In this document: in pieces, positions 7,177 through 14,760 of the stretch
Numbering within the stretch: position 1 is the stretch's first letter
Layout of the letters: every line of letters starts with the position of its first letter
Assembly (NCBI GenBank): GCA_041655255.1
Contig: JBBAFS010000034.1
Location: forward strand, 1 to 17,315
Length of the DNA stretch: 17,315 nucleotides
Source of the DNA: JBBAFS01 sp041655255
GTDB lineage: Bacteria; Spirochaetota; Spirochaetia; Sphaerochaetales; Sphaerochaetaceae
Reading direction: 5' to 3'
Position numbers and translations under genes: made by a program
The notes under the pieces: model-generated
Seen by the model: the letters and a program-made list of their open reading frames with translations, nothing else
The model's database searches: none
Told to the model about the DNA's origin: nothing

Positions 7177-7998
7177 TTAATTCAACTTCTCTTCAAAGAT
7201 CTTTTGAGCACGTCCTCTAAGAGGAGACTCCTTCCCAGCAATCATCTCCTTAAGAGCATCTACTTCGGGCTCTGAGAAACTTTTTCCATGGAGTTTATGA
7301 GTCTCAAACGCTTCTGTTGCCATAGGACACACTGTTCGGATGATATCGAGGATTGTTTGAGCATAGACTCGTATCTCATATTGTGCATGGTTATCTAAAC
7401 GAAGTCGTAAGAAGTGAAACAGGTTATGAAGATCCATTTGCCAATACCACTCAGTGTATAGACTCAACGGTAAGTTGATTCGGGCAAGTTCTCTCGCAAT
7501 ACCTAAATCGAGAAGTTTATGATACGTCTCAAAAGCCCTTTTTTGATCCTCTTCAAGAATCTTAGCAACTTCTTGTTGCAACTGAGGGTCTAACGCTTCT
7601 GTCGATCTTCCCTGTTTATTATCTTCACTTTGGGCATTAATATGCTCTAAAGCTGGAACGTATGCCTCATCGGCCATCACACTATAACGTCCACTGATCT
7701 CATTGACTCGTGCAGTACGGTGACGAATCCACTGCCTGGCAACAAAGATAGGCATCTTAATATGAAATGTAAAATTGACTTGTTCAAAAGGGGAAGTGTG
7801 ATCATTTCTCATCAAATAAGAGATTAACCCTTTATCTTGACGAAATGATTTAGTCCCCTCTCCGTATGAGACTCGTGCCGATTGGACAATACGTTGATCG
7901 GAACCAAGGTAATCGACGAGACGGACAAATCCTTTATCTAATACGGGAAACTCTTTATCTAATAAAGCATCAGCTTCAGTGACAATAGAACGTGCCAT
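7177..7998 (-). CDS. thyX: Flavin-dependent thymidylate synthase ThyX
   Basis: This enzyme makes dTMP from dUMP with methylene-tetrahydrofolate, using FAD and NAD(P)H, and replaces ThyA. The ThyX signature RHR-x7-S is exact: Arg92-His93-Arg94 followed by Ser102 (RHRTARVNEISGRYS). The length of 273 residues is in the upper normal range, with a short N-terminal extension before the core. The ATG at 7998 has a good ribosome site: AAGGAG on the minus strand (8007-8012), 8 nt upstream. It lies 55 bp downstream of rsmE on the same strand and is likely co-transcribed; I found no convincing promoter in that gap. The gene ends facing the radical-SAM gene, with no terminator between them. ThyX is typical of spirochaetes such as Borrelia and Treponema. 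Confidence 0.98.
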   Translation of the reverse strand: MARSIVTEADALLDKEFPVLDKGFVRLVDYLGSDQRIVQSARVSYGEGTKSFRQDKGLISYLMRNDHTSPFEQVNFTFHIKMPIFVARQWIRHRTARVNEISGRYSVMADEAYVPALEHINAQSEDNKQGRSTEALDPQLQQEVAKILEEDQKRAFETYHKLLDLGIARELARINLPLSLYTEWYWQMDLHNLFHFLRLRLDNHAQYEIRVYAQTILDIIRTVCPMATEAFETHKLHGKSFSEPEVDALKEMIAGKESPLRGRAQKIFEEKLN

Positions 7999-8053
7999 AG
8001 AACAATCTCCTTATCAGTGTGTATCGTGCCACAAATTAAGGTGGTGGGCAATA

Positions 8054-8761
8054 TCAAAGGAGGGAGAGTAGAAGTGCAACTGATGCACTACACGCTGTTT
8101 CAGTTCTCAACACTCGATTCCCTAACGAAGCGAAAGTCCACCCTTGTTTCTTAAAGAGGTTTAACTCTCGTTCACTCCACCCCCGTTCTGGCCCCACTGC
8201 AAGAGCAACTTCTTGCGTAATGGGAGGAAGTTTCCAAAGTGGGACAGCATCTGAAGTGTTATCTAAGATAATTGAGTAAGGGCAGTAGACACTCTTTTGT
8301 AAGAAAGAGTCGACTGAGTCATATAAGGTGAGTGAAGAGATTGCCGTTTTTCCCGATTGCATGGCACCACTGAGAAGGTACTCTTTGTACCCACCTTGGG
8401 TATATAACTTTGCCTCTTGATACGAACGTTCAGAAGTATCTGTTCCCACTAAGAGAATATGTTTCACTCCAAAGCTCACCGCTTCACGTAAAATACGCTT
8501 CATCGAAATAGGACGAACTTGTCCAACAATTAATGTGATAGGAAGAGGCTCTTCAAACGGAAAGCTCTCTACAATCTCATAGGTGAGCTGTTTCTCATCG
8601 ATTGAAGTAATAACCACATTGTATGATTCTTTATTCACCTCGCCGATGAAACAAGAGTCACCTTTGGTCAGTTTAAGTACTTTTCGAATATGGTTAAATC
8701 GAAAGTCACCACTGAGGAGGGTATTGTTTTGAGGTAACTGTTCAAACAATATGATGTTCAT
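8054..8761 (-). CDS. rsmE: 16S rRNA (uracil-1498-N3)-methyltransferase RsmE
   Basis: A SPOUT-class methyltransferase that modifies U1498 of 16S rRNA at the ribosome decoding region. The 235-residue protein has an N-terminal PUA-like domain (FRFNHIRKVLKLTKGD) and a C-terminal knotted domain with the family motifs KRILREAVSFGVKHILLVGT, VGPERGWSERE and SLGNRVLRTETA. I place the start at the ATG 8761 (MNIILFEQ). An upstream in-frame codon at 8806 would add 15 residues unlike the family, and the promoter lies inside that extension. The -10 box ends 6 nt before 8761 and no Shine-Dalgarno is present, so a leaderless transcript is predicted. It is probably the first gene of an rsmE-thyX unit and diverges from lplA. 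Confidence 0.95.
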   Translation of the reverse strand: MNIILFEQLPQNNTLLSGDFRFNHIRKVLKLTKGDSCFIGEVNKESYNVVITSIDEKQLTYEIVESFPFEEPLPITLIVGQVRPISMKRILREAVSFGVKHILLVGTDTSERSYQEAKLYTQGGYKEYLLSGAMQSGKTAISSLTLYDSVDSFLQKSVYCPYSIILDNTSDAVPLWKLPPITQEVALAVGPERGWSERELNLFKKQGWTFASLGNRVLRTETACSASVALLLSLL

Positions 8762-8767
8762 GGCGCA

Positions 8768-8796
8768 AGTATAAGATGTTGCCTCATCTGTGTAAA
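8768..8796 (-). promoter_or_regulatory. Promoter of rsmE, predicted leaderless
   Basis: On the minus strand, TTTACA (8791-8796), exactly 17 bp, then TATACT (8768-8773); each box is 5 of 6 to consensus. The A of the rsmE ATG (8761) is the 7th base after the -10 box, the usual start-point distance. A small inverted repeat, TCTGT-GTAA-ACAGA (8787-8800), overlaps the -35 box. Confidence 0.72.
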
Positions 8797-8807
8797 CAGA
8801 GTACATT
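8779..8807 (+). promoter_or_regulatory. Weak candidate promoter for lplA
   Basis: TTGCCT (8779-8784), a 17-bp spacer and TACATT (8802-8807) match consensus at 4 of 6 each. A start near 8814 would leave a short leader containing the lplA ribosome site. It overlaps the rsmE promoter on the other strand. Matches are weak. Confidence 0.3.
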
Positions 8808-8830
8808 TGACGTTAAAAGAGGGTATGCGC

Positions 8831-9838
8831 ATGAAAAACATACGGGTGTTTACTGCCGAACATCATGACCCTTGGTTTAACCTTGCTACTGAAGATTGGC
8901 TGTTTAAATCATTTGAAGAAGATCAACACATTCTCTTTCTATGGAGAAACTCCCCCTGTATTGTCATTGGACGATTTCAAAACCCATGGGTGGAGTGTAA
9001 TATCAGCGCCATGGAGAGAGATCATGTCGCCTTAGCTCGTCGCCAAAGTGGTGGTGGAGCTGTCTACCACGATTTGGGAAATACCAATTTCACGTTCATG
9101 AGTCCCCGCTCTTCATACGATCAAAGTCTCAATTTTGCTATCATTGTAGATGCCTTAAAAGAGTTCGGCATTGAGGCTGTTCAATCGGGTCGTAACGATA
9201 TTTTAGTCGATCAAAGAAAAGTAAGTGGCAGCGCCTTTAAGATGGGAGCTAAAAAAGCATTTCATCATGGGACGCTGTTAATTAATGCCGACATGGGCAA
9301 ACTCCCTACCTACCTCACCCCGGATAAAGAAAAACTGCATGCAAAAGGGGTCCGCTCGGTCGCCTCACGAGTGGCAAATCTCACTGAGTTTAACCCCTCA
9401 ATGAACCACGAAAACTTAAGTGATGCTATCATTCGCTCCTTTTTTAACACACACAACTCTACATGTGCCATAGAAGATCTTACCATTGAGCGACTCAGCC
9501 AAGAACAAAGTTTGTATGAGACATATCAACTCTACTCCGATTGGAAGTGGAGATTTGGTAATACTCCCAATTTTGAACACCCCCTTGAAAAGAGATTCTC
9601 ATGGGGCAATATTGTGTGTGAATTTGATGTAGTTGGTGGCATTGTCCAGAAAGTTGAGCTCTATAGTGATGCATTGTCAGTAGAATTGATAGAATTGTTA
9701 CAAAACGCTCCTTTAGGTGTTCTCTATAGTGGTAAAGAAATTACTCACGCCATAAAAGAAGCATCATTAGATTTTTCTTTAGATATACAACACATGGTAG
9801 ATGAGGTTATTGAATTCTTTATAAAGGAGATTGAGTGA
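8831..9838 (+). CDS. lplA: Lipoate-protein ligase A
   Basis: This cytoplasmic enzyme activates lipoate with ATP and attaches it to lysines of lipoyl domains. The product has 335 residues. The catalytic core shows RRQSGGGAVYHD (70-81), the adenylate-binding signature, then GRNDILVDQRKVSGSA with Lys130 matching the conserved lysine of the family, and FHHGTLLI. A C-terminal accessory domain follows from about residue 250 (YSDWKWRFGN), as in two-domain ligases that need no partner. I chose ATG 8831 because AAGAGGG (8817-8823) lies 7 nt upstream. An ATG at 8825 and a TTG at 8807 are in frame but poorly spaced. The stop overlaps the oppA start by 4 bp, so the two genes are co-transcribed. Confidence 0.95.
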   Translation: MKNIRVFTAEHHDPWFNLATEDWLFKSFEEDQHILFLWRNSPCIVIGRFQNPWVECNISAMERDHVALARRQSGGGAVYHDLGNTNFTFMSPRSSYDQSLNFAIIVDALKEFGIEAVQSGRNDILVDQRKVSGSAFKMGAKKAFHHGTLLINADMGKLPTYLTPDKEKLHAKGVRSVASRVANLTEFNPSMNHENLSDAIIRSFFNTHNSTCAIEDLTIERLSQEQSLYETYQLYSDWKWRFGNTPNFEHPLEKRFSWGNIVCEFDVVGGIVQKVELYSDALSVELIELLQNAPLGVLYSGKEITHAIKEASLDFSLDIQHMVDEVIEFFIKEIE

Positions 9839-11409
9839 AACGCTCGTTAATCATTGCTTTACTGTGTATCACAACTCTTTTCTCATTAAGTGCCTTTGGT
9901 CAAAAAGAGGATATAAGTGCCTCTTTTAAACCACCACTGGATGTGAAAGACACCTTTGTCATTGGTACAATTGAGACACAAGATCCCCTCTTTTTAGATC
10001 CATTTGAGGCAACTGATGCATTGAGTCAACTTGCTTTAAACGGGTTGTTTGAAGGGTTATTCTCATTTGATTCTCACACTGGGGAACCAACGTTAGCCAT
10101 TGCTCAAGAGGTTGTCATCAGTGACGATGAATTAACGTGGATGATCTATATAGATCCTCGTGCCCGTTTTTCCAATGGAGATACCATTACTGCTCAGATG
10201 TTTATCGACTCGTGGATCTACTTAATCGATAACGCCGAATATGGTCACGGTAATACCCACCTGGTCTCACTGTTAGATTGTATTGAAGGGGTCATCGAGT
10301 ATCGAACGGAGTATGGATCACGATCTAACATTGGATTAAAAGCCATAGCTCCTCACATATTAGAGATGAGGCTCATTACCAAAGCCCCCTATTTATCGGC
10401 TTTGTTAGCAACTCTCCCTTTCTCAGCAATTCACCCCTCTACTCGAGGGGGATCAAAAAAGACGACAATCACAAGTGGTCCATTTACATTAGTACAACAA
10501 TCGAGACAACGCATTGTCCTCAAGAAAAATCCGTGGTATCGAAATTTTGATGAAGTTGCCAGTGATTATATCGAAATTGCATTTATGAAAAGTGATGAAT
10601 TAGCCAAAGCGTATTCACGTGGAGAGGTTCACTGGTCTCTCTCATTTTTACCATTAGAGACACTTTCGTCTCTCTCAGATCTACACCTTGGTCCTGAGTA
10701 CTCAACAGGGTTTTATTACTTTAGTGCCGATAGTGGCCCATATGCCAAAAAAGAGGTACGCCAAGCACTCTCTCTTCTTGTCCCATGGGATAAACTGAGA
10801 TTACACAGTGGATACATCTTCCCTACCGATCGATTTATCCCAGATCATACAAATCTCTTTACTCCAAAATATGAGGATCAACAAAAACGGACCGAACAAG
10901 CTTTTGAACTCCTTAGCGAAGCAGGATATCCCAACGGAGAGGGACTTCCCCCCTTATACATGGGGATTCACAAAGGGGCCCAAGTACAAGAAGTGAGTAA
11001 TGCTATTGCTGATATCTGGAAAAAAGAGTTAGGTATTACAGTAGTTCTCGATACAGTGAGTTTAAGTACCTACTCTCGTTACCCCTCTTTAAGCCCTTAT
11101 GATTTTGCTTTCATCACATGGATTGGAGATATTAACAGCCCTTTCGCTTTTTTAAATCTCTTTCGTAGTAGTAGCGGGTATAATTTAGGGCGATTAGAGA
11201 GCGATGAATTTGATGAACTTGTTTTTGATGCCTTAAAAGAGCCAACACAAGCAAACATTATTGCAGCTGAAAATTACCTGTTAGATAGCGGTATTGTCAT
11301 TCCCATGTTCCATGGTATGACTACCAATGTGATTAACTCCTCATTGGTCATGGGGTGGTATGATAACGAATTAAACATCCACCCTGTACACACCTTACAA
11401 GTGAAGTAG
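9835..11409 (+). CDS. Secreted solute-binding protein of an oligopeptide/dipeptide ABC transporter (OppA/DppA family)
   Basis: The 524-residue protein starts with a Sec signal peptide: basic KR, a hydrophobic core, and a likely signal-peptidase I site after AFG at residue 22. The only early cysteine (11) lies in the hydrophobic core without a normal lipobox, so it is probably not a lipoprotein. The mature part has the family 5 solute-binding pattern: DPFEATDALSQLALNGLFEGL, then LTWMIYIDPRARFSNGDTITA, and the C-terminal lobe QAFELLSEAGYPNGEG. The start is GTG at 9835, overlapping the lplA stop in GTGA, with AAAGGAG (9823-9829) 5 nt before it. No permease or ATPase genes are adjacent, so it is an orphan binding protein here and its ligand is unknown. 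Its tail overlaps malQ by 15 bp on the other strand. Confidence 0.92.
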   Translation: MKRSLIIALLCITTLFSLSAFGQKEDISASFKPPLDVKDTFVIGTIETQDPLFLDPFEATDALSQLALNGLFEGLFSFDSHTGEPTLAIAQEVVISDDELTWMIYIDPRARFSNGDTITAQMFIDSWIYLIDNAEYGHGNTHLVSLLDCIEGVIEYRTEYGSRSNIGLKAIAPHILEMRLITKAPYLSALLATLPFSAIHPSTRGGSKKTTITSGPFTLVQQSRQRIVLKKNPWYRNFDEVASDYIEIAFMKSDELAKAYSRGEVHWSLSFLPLETLSSLSDLHLGPEYSTGFYYFSADSGPYAKKEVRQALSLLVPWDKLRLHSGYIFPTDRFIPDHTNLFTPKYEDQQKRTEQAFELLSEAGYPNGEGLPPLYMGIHKGAQVQEVSNAIADIWKKELGITVVLDTVSLSTYSRYPSLSPYDFAFITWIGDINSPFAFLNLFRSSSGYNLGRLESDEFDELVFDALKEPTQANIIAAENYLLDSGIVIPMFHGMTTNVINSSLVMGWYDNELNIHPVHTLQVK

Positions 11410-12936
11410 ATCTTCGATTGTCCCATCTCTTCCAAATAAGAGACTCATTTGTCTCATTGTTTCAGCTACATCTGAATTTAGGTGTTCTTTGAGAGCTCTC
11501 CAACACCAATTGGGATCTCCACAGGTTCCTGGAGTATTCATCCGAGCATGAGAGTCTAAAAAGAGGAGATCTTGCATAGGGACAATGGCGTATTGTGCCA
11601 CTGAGCTAAGGACACTTCTTATTAACTGCCACACTGCTTGATCATCACCACAGCTAAAATAACGACGTATGAGATCTTTCATCTCATCACCGAGAGAAGA
11701 GTACCACCCCACAGTTGTATCGTTGTCGTGCGTTCCTGTGTAGGCAACACTCTCAAAGGGGTAATTGTGGGGAAGATAGGGGTTATTTGGATCGAGCTTC
11801 CCTGGTCCCTTATAATCAAAAGCGAATTGTATAATCTTCATCCCAGGAAGATGGTTGTTATCTCTAAGTTCTTTCACTTCATCAGTAATTACCCCTAAAT
11901 CTTCAGCAATCACATGAAAGTGGGGAATCTTTTTTCTCATCACTTCAAAAAAGTGATTCCCAGGTCCTTTAATCCACTTCCCCTTCTCGGCCGTCTTATG
12001 TGTTGAGGGAACTTCCCAGTACGCTTCAAACCCTCTAAAGTGGTCGATTCGTAACATCGTTGTTTGTTTGAATTGATGTTCGAGGCGACGGACCCACCAA
12101 CTGTAGTCATCTTTTTTTAATGCATCCCAATCATATAAGGGGTTTCCCCACAATTGGCCCGTGCTACTAAAGGCATCAGGTGGAACACCTGCTTGCCCTT
12201 TAAGTGATCCATCTGAATCTACTTTGAAATAGTGACGATGTGCCCACACATCGACACTGTCGTGGGCTACAAAGATGGGAATATCTCCAACAAGGGCAAC
12301 TCCTTTACTGTGTGCATACTTTTTTATCTCTAACCACTGCTCATAGAAGAAGAATTGGAGAACTTTATACAGTTCAATTTCTTCCTTCTTTTGTTCACTC
12401 CAGTATAAAAGGGCTTTTTCTTCTCGTTGAGCTAAAGCATTGTCCCACTTTTCATACCACCTTGAGTCGTTATAATGGCGCTCCATTGCTCGATACAAAG
12501 CCCAATCATGTAACCAATAGCTCTCTTGCTCACAAAATGAGTCAAACTCTTTGAGTCGAGACGTTGACCCTTTTTGTAAGAAGGTTCGACCTGCTTGTTC
12601 AATAAGGGGGAGTTTAAAAGAACTCACCGATTCGTAATCGACAAACGCAGGGTCTTTATCTGAGTAGATAATCTCTTGAGTATTTAATAGACCCTCTTGA
12701 GCGAGAAGCTCTAAGCTAATAAAAAGTTCACTACCTGCAAAAGCAGACTTACTTGCGTAAGGAGAATTTCCAAAGCCGATGGGGCCAAGAGGGAGAATTT
12801 GCCACAAACCGACATTCGCTTTGTGTAAAAAATCGACAAATGTAAAGGCACTTTCCCCAAAATCTCCAATTCCCCCTTCAGAGGGAAGTGATGATGGGTG
12901 AAGAAGAATTCCGCTATAACGTGGTTGCTGTCTCAT
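11395..12936 (-). CDS. malQ: 4-alpha-glucanotransferase (amylomaltase)
   Basis: A glycoside hydrolase family 77 enzyme that moves alpha-1,4-glucan segments between maltodextrins; cytoplasmic, in glycogen and maltose use. The 513 residues match the short bacterial type. Near the start is YSGILLHPSSLPSEGGIGDF. The catalytic set is visible: nucleophile Asp298 in LRIDHFRG, acid/base Glu345 in VIAEDLG, and Asp404 in TGTHDNDTT. I chose ATG 12936 (MRQQPRYSG) over an in-frame TTG at 12954. A TATATT hexamer ends 6 nt before the ATG and no Shine-Dalgarno is seen, so a leaderless mRNA is likely. It diverges from carD and converges with the oppA-type gene. No other glycogen genes are in the window. Confidence 0.97.
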   Translation of the reverse strand: MRQQPRYSGILLHPSSLPSEGGIGDFGESAFTFVDFLHKANVGLWQILPLGPIGFGNSPYASKSAFAGSELFISLELLAQEGLLNTQEIIYSDKDPAFVDYESVSSFKLPLIEQAGRTFLQKGSTSRLKEFDSFCEQESYWLHDWALYRAMERHYNDSRWYEKWDNALAQREEKALLYWSEQKKEEIELYKVLQFFFYEQWLEIKKYAHSKGVALVGDIPIFVAHDSVDVWAHRHYFKVDSDGSLKGQAGVPPDAFSSTGQLWGNPLYDWDALKKDDYSWWVRRLEHQFKQTTMLRIDHFRGFEAYWEVPSTHKTAEKGKWIKGPGNHFFEVMRKKIPHFHVIAEDLGVITDEVKELRDNNHLPGMKIIQFAFDYKGPGKLDPNNPYLPHNYPFESVAYTGTHDNDTTVGWYSSLGDEMKDLIRRYFSCGDDQAVWQLIRSVLSSVAQYAIVPMQDLLFLDSHARMNTPGTCGDPNWCWRALKEHLNSDVAETMRQMSLLFGRDGTIEDLLHL

Positions 12937-12942
12937 GGGGGC

Positions 12943-12948
12943 AATATA
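12943..12948 (-). promoter_or_regulatory. Candidate -10 box of malQ, predicted leaderless
   Basis: TATATT on the minus strand (5 of 6 to consensus) ends 6 nt before the malQ ATG. The hexamer 17 bp upstream, TAGAAC (12966-12971), matches only 3 of 6, so the -35 part is weak. Confidence 0.45.
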
Positions 12949-12975
12949 CTTCAAAAGCTAAGAAGGTTCTACACC

Positions 12976-13004
12976 TTGTTCATAACCCTTTTTTCAGGTA
13001 TAAT
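12976..13004 (+). promoter_or_regulatory. Promoter of carD-ispD-ispF, predicted leaderless
   Basis: A perfect -10 TATAAT (12999-13004) lies 7 nt before the carD ATG at 13012. The hexamer 17 bp upstream is TTGTTC (12976-12981), matching the TTG half of the -35 consensus. No Shine-Dalgarno lies between the -10 box and the ATG. Confidence 0.65.
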
Positions 13005-13011
13005 TTACGGC

Positions 13012-13521
13012 ATGTCATCAACTACAATTCAGACTGAATTCGCCTTAGGCGATTACGTTGTGTACCCCTTACAAGGGGTGGGAATCATTAAAAAAATTGA
13101 AGACAAAACCTTACGAGGGAATACTCTTCTTTATTATGAAATCTATGTAGAGATTTCAGATATGACGGTGATGGTTCCAGTCGATCGGACAGCTGAGTTG
13201 GGAATTCGTGCGATTGTCGATACTGATGAGGCGAACGCTGCTATTAAAGCTATTAGCAATAAAGCTGAACAGGTCCCAGTCGATTGGAAAGCCCGCTATC
13301 AGATGAATGTCGATCTTCTCAAAGAGGGAAGCATTGCTTCAATAGCCCGTGTAGTCCAAATCTTATACCACCGTAGCAAGATTAAAGAGCTCCCTGTGCA
13401 AGAGAGAAAGCTCTACGATAGCGCACTACAGATTCTCATTGATGAATCATCATTATCGCTAAAGCGACCCAAAGAGGAACTTGAAGCTCTGATTTTCAGT
13501 AGACTCGAAAAGGAGAGTTAG
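13012..13521 (+). CDS. carD: CarD/CdnL-family RNA polymerase-binding transcription regulator
   Basis: CarD-family proteins bind the RNA polymerase beta subunit and steady the open promoter complex, often at rRNA promoters. The 169-residue protein has the N-terminal RNA-polymerase-interaction (Tudor-like) domain at about 8-70 (FALGDYVVYPLQGVGIIKKI, MVPVDRTAELGIR). A helical DNA-binding domain follows, with Trp92 in VDWKARY, the position of the tryptophan that wedges into the minor groove, and then LYHRSKIKELPVQERKLYDSA. The ATG at 13012 is chosen because a perfect -10 box ends 7 nt before it; longer in-frame starts up to 12898 would run through the promoter. It leads an operon with ispD, sharing one base with the ispD start (TAGTG). 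The same carD-isp neighbourhood is known in Treponema. Confidence 0.92.
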   Translation: MSSTTIQTEFALGDYVVYPLQGVGIIKKIEDKTLRGNTLLYYEIYVEISDMTVMVPVDRTAELGIRAIVDTDEANAAIKAISNKAEQVPVDWKARYQMNVDLLKEGSIASIARVVQILYHRSKIKELPVQERKLYDSALQILIDESSLSLKRPKEELEALIFSRLEKES

Positions 13522-14231
13522 TGTCATTCCCTTTTCACGGCGTTATCATTACAGCAGCCGGATCAAGTGAGCGCTTTTTACAATCCGACTCATTCTCTAC
13601 AAAAAAAGAGTATGTCCTTTTAGACAACCGGTCGGTGTTGTACCATGCAACGCTCCCTTTTACCCTTTTGCCCAATTGTAAGCTCATTGTTGTTACCTAC
13701 CCTAAAGAGATGCGTGATGAGACCGAAGTTGCACTTGATAATCTCATGTATGCCATCGATGTCCCTATAGTATTAGTTGAAGGGGGCTCTACACGACAAC
13801 AGTCGGTGTATAATGGACTACTTGAGATGCAACACACTTCTCACAACCTCGAATATGTGATGATCCACGATGGAGCTCGACCTTGGATTAGTGAAGAGAC
13901 TATTATCTCCACTTTCGCATTGGCAACAGTGTATGGAGGTGCTGCTCCTGCTCTCTCTTTATTTGATGCTCTGAAAAAAGTGAATCATGAGGGGATCATC
14001 ACTGAACATATTGACCGCAGTGGTATGGTTATGGTTCAAACTCCTCAAATCTTCCGCTATCCAGAGATTGTACAAGCTCACGAACAAGCCTTACTCTCTG
14101 AAAAGCACTATGTGGATGATACTGAGATTTTTACTGACGCTGGGCATACTGTAGCTATGAGTGAAGGTGATAAAAAAAATATAAAAATAACCATCACTCA
14201 AGATCTCTTAGATAAAGGAGACACACAATGA
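13521..14231 (+). CDS. ispD: 2-C-methyl-D-erythritol 4-phosphate cytidylyltransferase
   Basis: Third step of the MEP isoprenoid pathway: joins CTP and MEP to give CDP-ME. The 236 residues are of normal length. Visible motifs are the nucleotide-binding loop TAAGSSERF, the KKEY lysine segment, GGSTRQQSVYNGL, HDGARPWI and QTPQIFR. The loop is slightly unusual: most IspD proteins have AAG-x-G-x-R, here the second glycine is serine. The start is GTG at 13521, with AAGGAG (13510-13515) 5 nt before it and one base shared with the carD stop. It overlaps ispF by 4 bp (ATGA). Unlike some bacteria, IspD and IspF are separate proteins here, though translationally coupled. Near its end is a run of eight A (about 14171-14178) that is plain coding sequence. 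Confidence 0.95.
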   Translation: MSFPFHGVIITAAGSSERFLQSDSFSTKKEYVLLDNRSVLYHATLPFTLLPNCKLIVVTYPKEMRDETEVALDNLMYAIDVPIVLVEGGSTRQQSVYNGLLEMQHTSHNLEYVMIHDGARPWISEETIISTFALATVYGGAAPALSLFDALKKVNHEGIITEHIDRSGMVMVQTPQIFRYPEIVQAHEQALLSEKHYVDDTEIFTDAGHTVAMSEGDKKNIKITITQDLLDKGDTQ

Positions 14232-14731
14232 GAGTTGGATTAGGTTGGGATATTCACCGTCTGGTCTCTGATCGTCGCCTCCTCCTTGGAGGTGTTGAAA
14301 TTGACTATCCTTTAGGCTTTGAAGCCCACTCTGATGGAGATGTTCTTTTACATGCACTCATGGACGCTTTGTTAGGAGCAGCTGCATTAGGTGATATTGG
14401 CAAACACTTTCCCCCTTCGGAAGAGAAGTACAAAAACATCTCTAGTGCTACCCTCTTAGAGTCGACATTAGAATTAATCGATGAGTATCTCATTGAAAAT
14501 ATTGATTGTACTATCATTGCGGAGGCGCCTAAGATGCAACCCTATATCCAAAAGATACGGCTTTCTATCGCCTCACTGTGTAAGATTGATATTTCACAAG
14601 TCTCAATTAAGGCAACAACTGCCGAGCGCTTATTAGGTGAAGTAGGAAAAGGTGAGGCTATTATTGCTGAAGCGGTGGTATTAATACGTCGTAAAAACGA
14701 ATTAGCAGATGTTGAATCTCCTTGGGTATAA
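14228..14731 (+). CDS. ispF: 2-C-methyl-D-erythritol 2,4-cyclodiphosphate synthase
   Basis: Fifth step of the MEP pathway: converts CDP-ME 2-phosphate to the cyclic diphosphate, releasing CMP. At 167 residues it is slightly longer than the usual 155-160, due to a C-terminal tail. Zinc ligands Asp8 and His10 (GWDIHR) and His42 (DGDVLLHAL) are at the canonical numbers, and AHSDGD, ALGDIGKHFP, IIAEAPKM and KATTAE are present. Next to KATTAE the protein reads LLGEVGKGEA, one residue longer than the common LGFTGRGEG form. The ATG overlaps the ispD stop and has AAAGGAG (14214-14220) at 7 nt. It is the last gene of the carD operon; a strong hairpin terminator starts 2 bp after the stop. Confidence 0.97.
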   Translation: MRVGLGWDIHRLVSDRRLLLGGVEIDYPLGFEAHSDGDVLLHALMDALLGAAALGDIGKHFPPSEEKYKNISSATLLESTLELIDEYLIENIDCTIIAEAPKMQPYIQKIRLSIASLCKIDISQVSIKATTAERLLGEVGKGEAIIAEAVVLIRRKNELADVESPWV

Positions 14732-14732
14732 C

Positions 14733-14756
14733 AAAGGGGGCTGTAAGCCCCCTTTT
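14733..14756 (+). terminator. Intrinsic terminator after ispF, possibly bidirectional
   Basis: The stem AAAGGGGGC pairs with GCCCCCTTT around the loop TGTAA, followed by T. The 5' side begins with A residues, so the reverse strand also gives a hairpin with a short T tract. It therefore may also end the ATPase gene, which stops at 14761 on the other strand. Confidence 0.9.
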
Positions 14757-14760
14757 ATGA

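Noticed and set aside
8762..8806. 15-residue N-terminal extension of RsmE
   Set aside because: The rsmE promoter lies inside it, and RsmE proteins normally begin close to MNIILFEQ.
12898..13011. N-terminal extension of the CarD reading frame by 38 residues
   Set aside because: It would run through the carD -10/-35 region and the divergent malQ start; the family begins near MSSTTIQTEFALGDYV and the ATG at 13012 fits the promoter.
14170..14190. A-rich run near the ispD end as a programmed slippage site
   Set aside because: The zero frame is intact through a normal ispD end that overlaps ispF correctly, and no stimulatory structure or alternative product is apparent.
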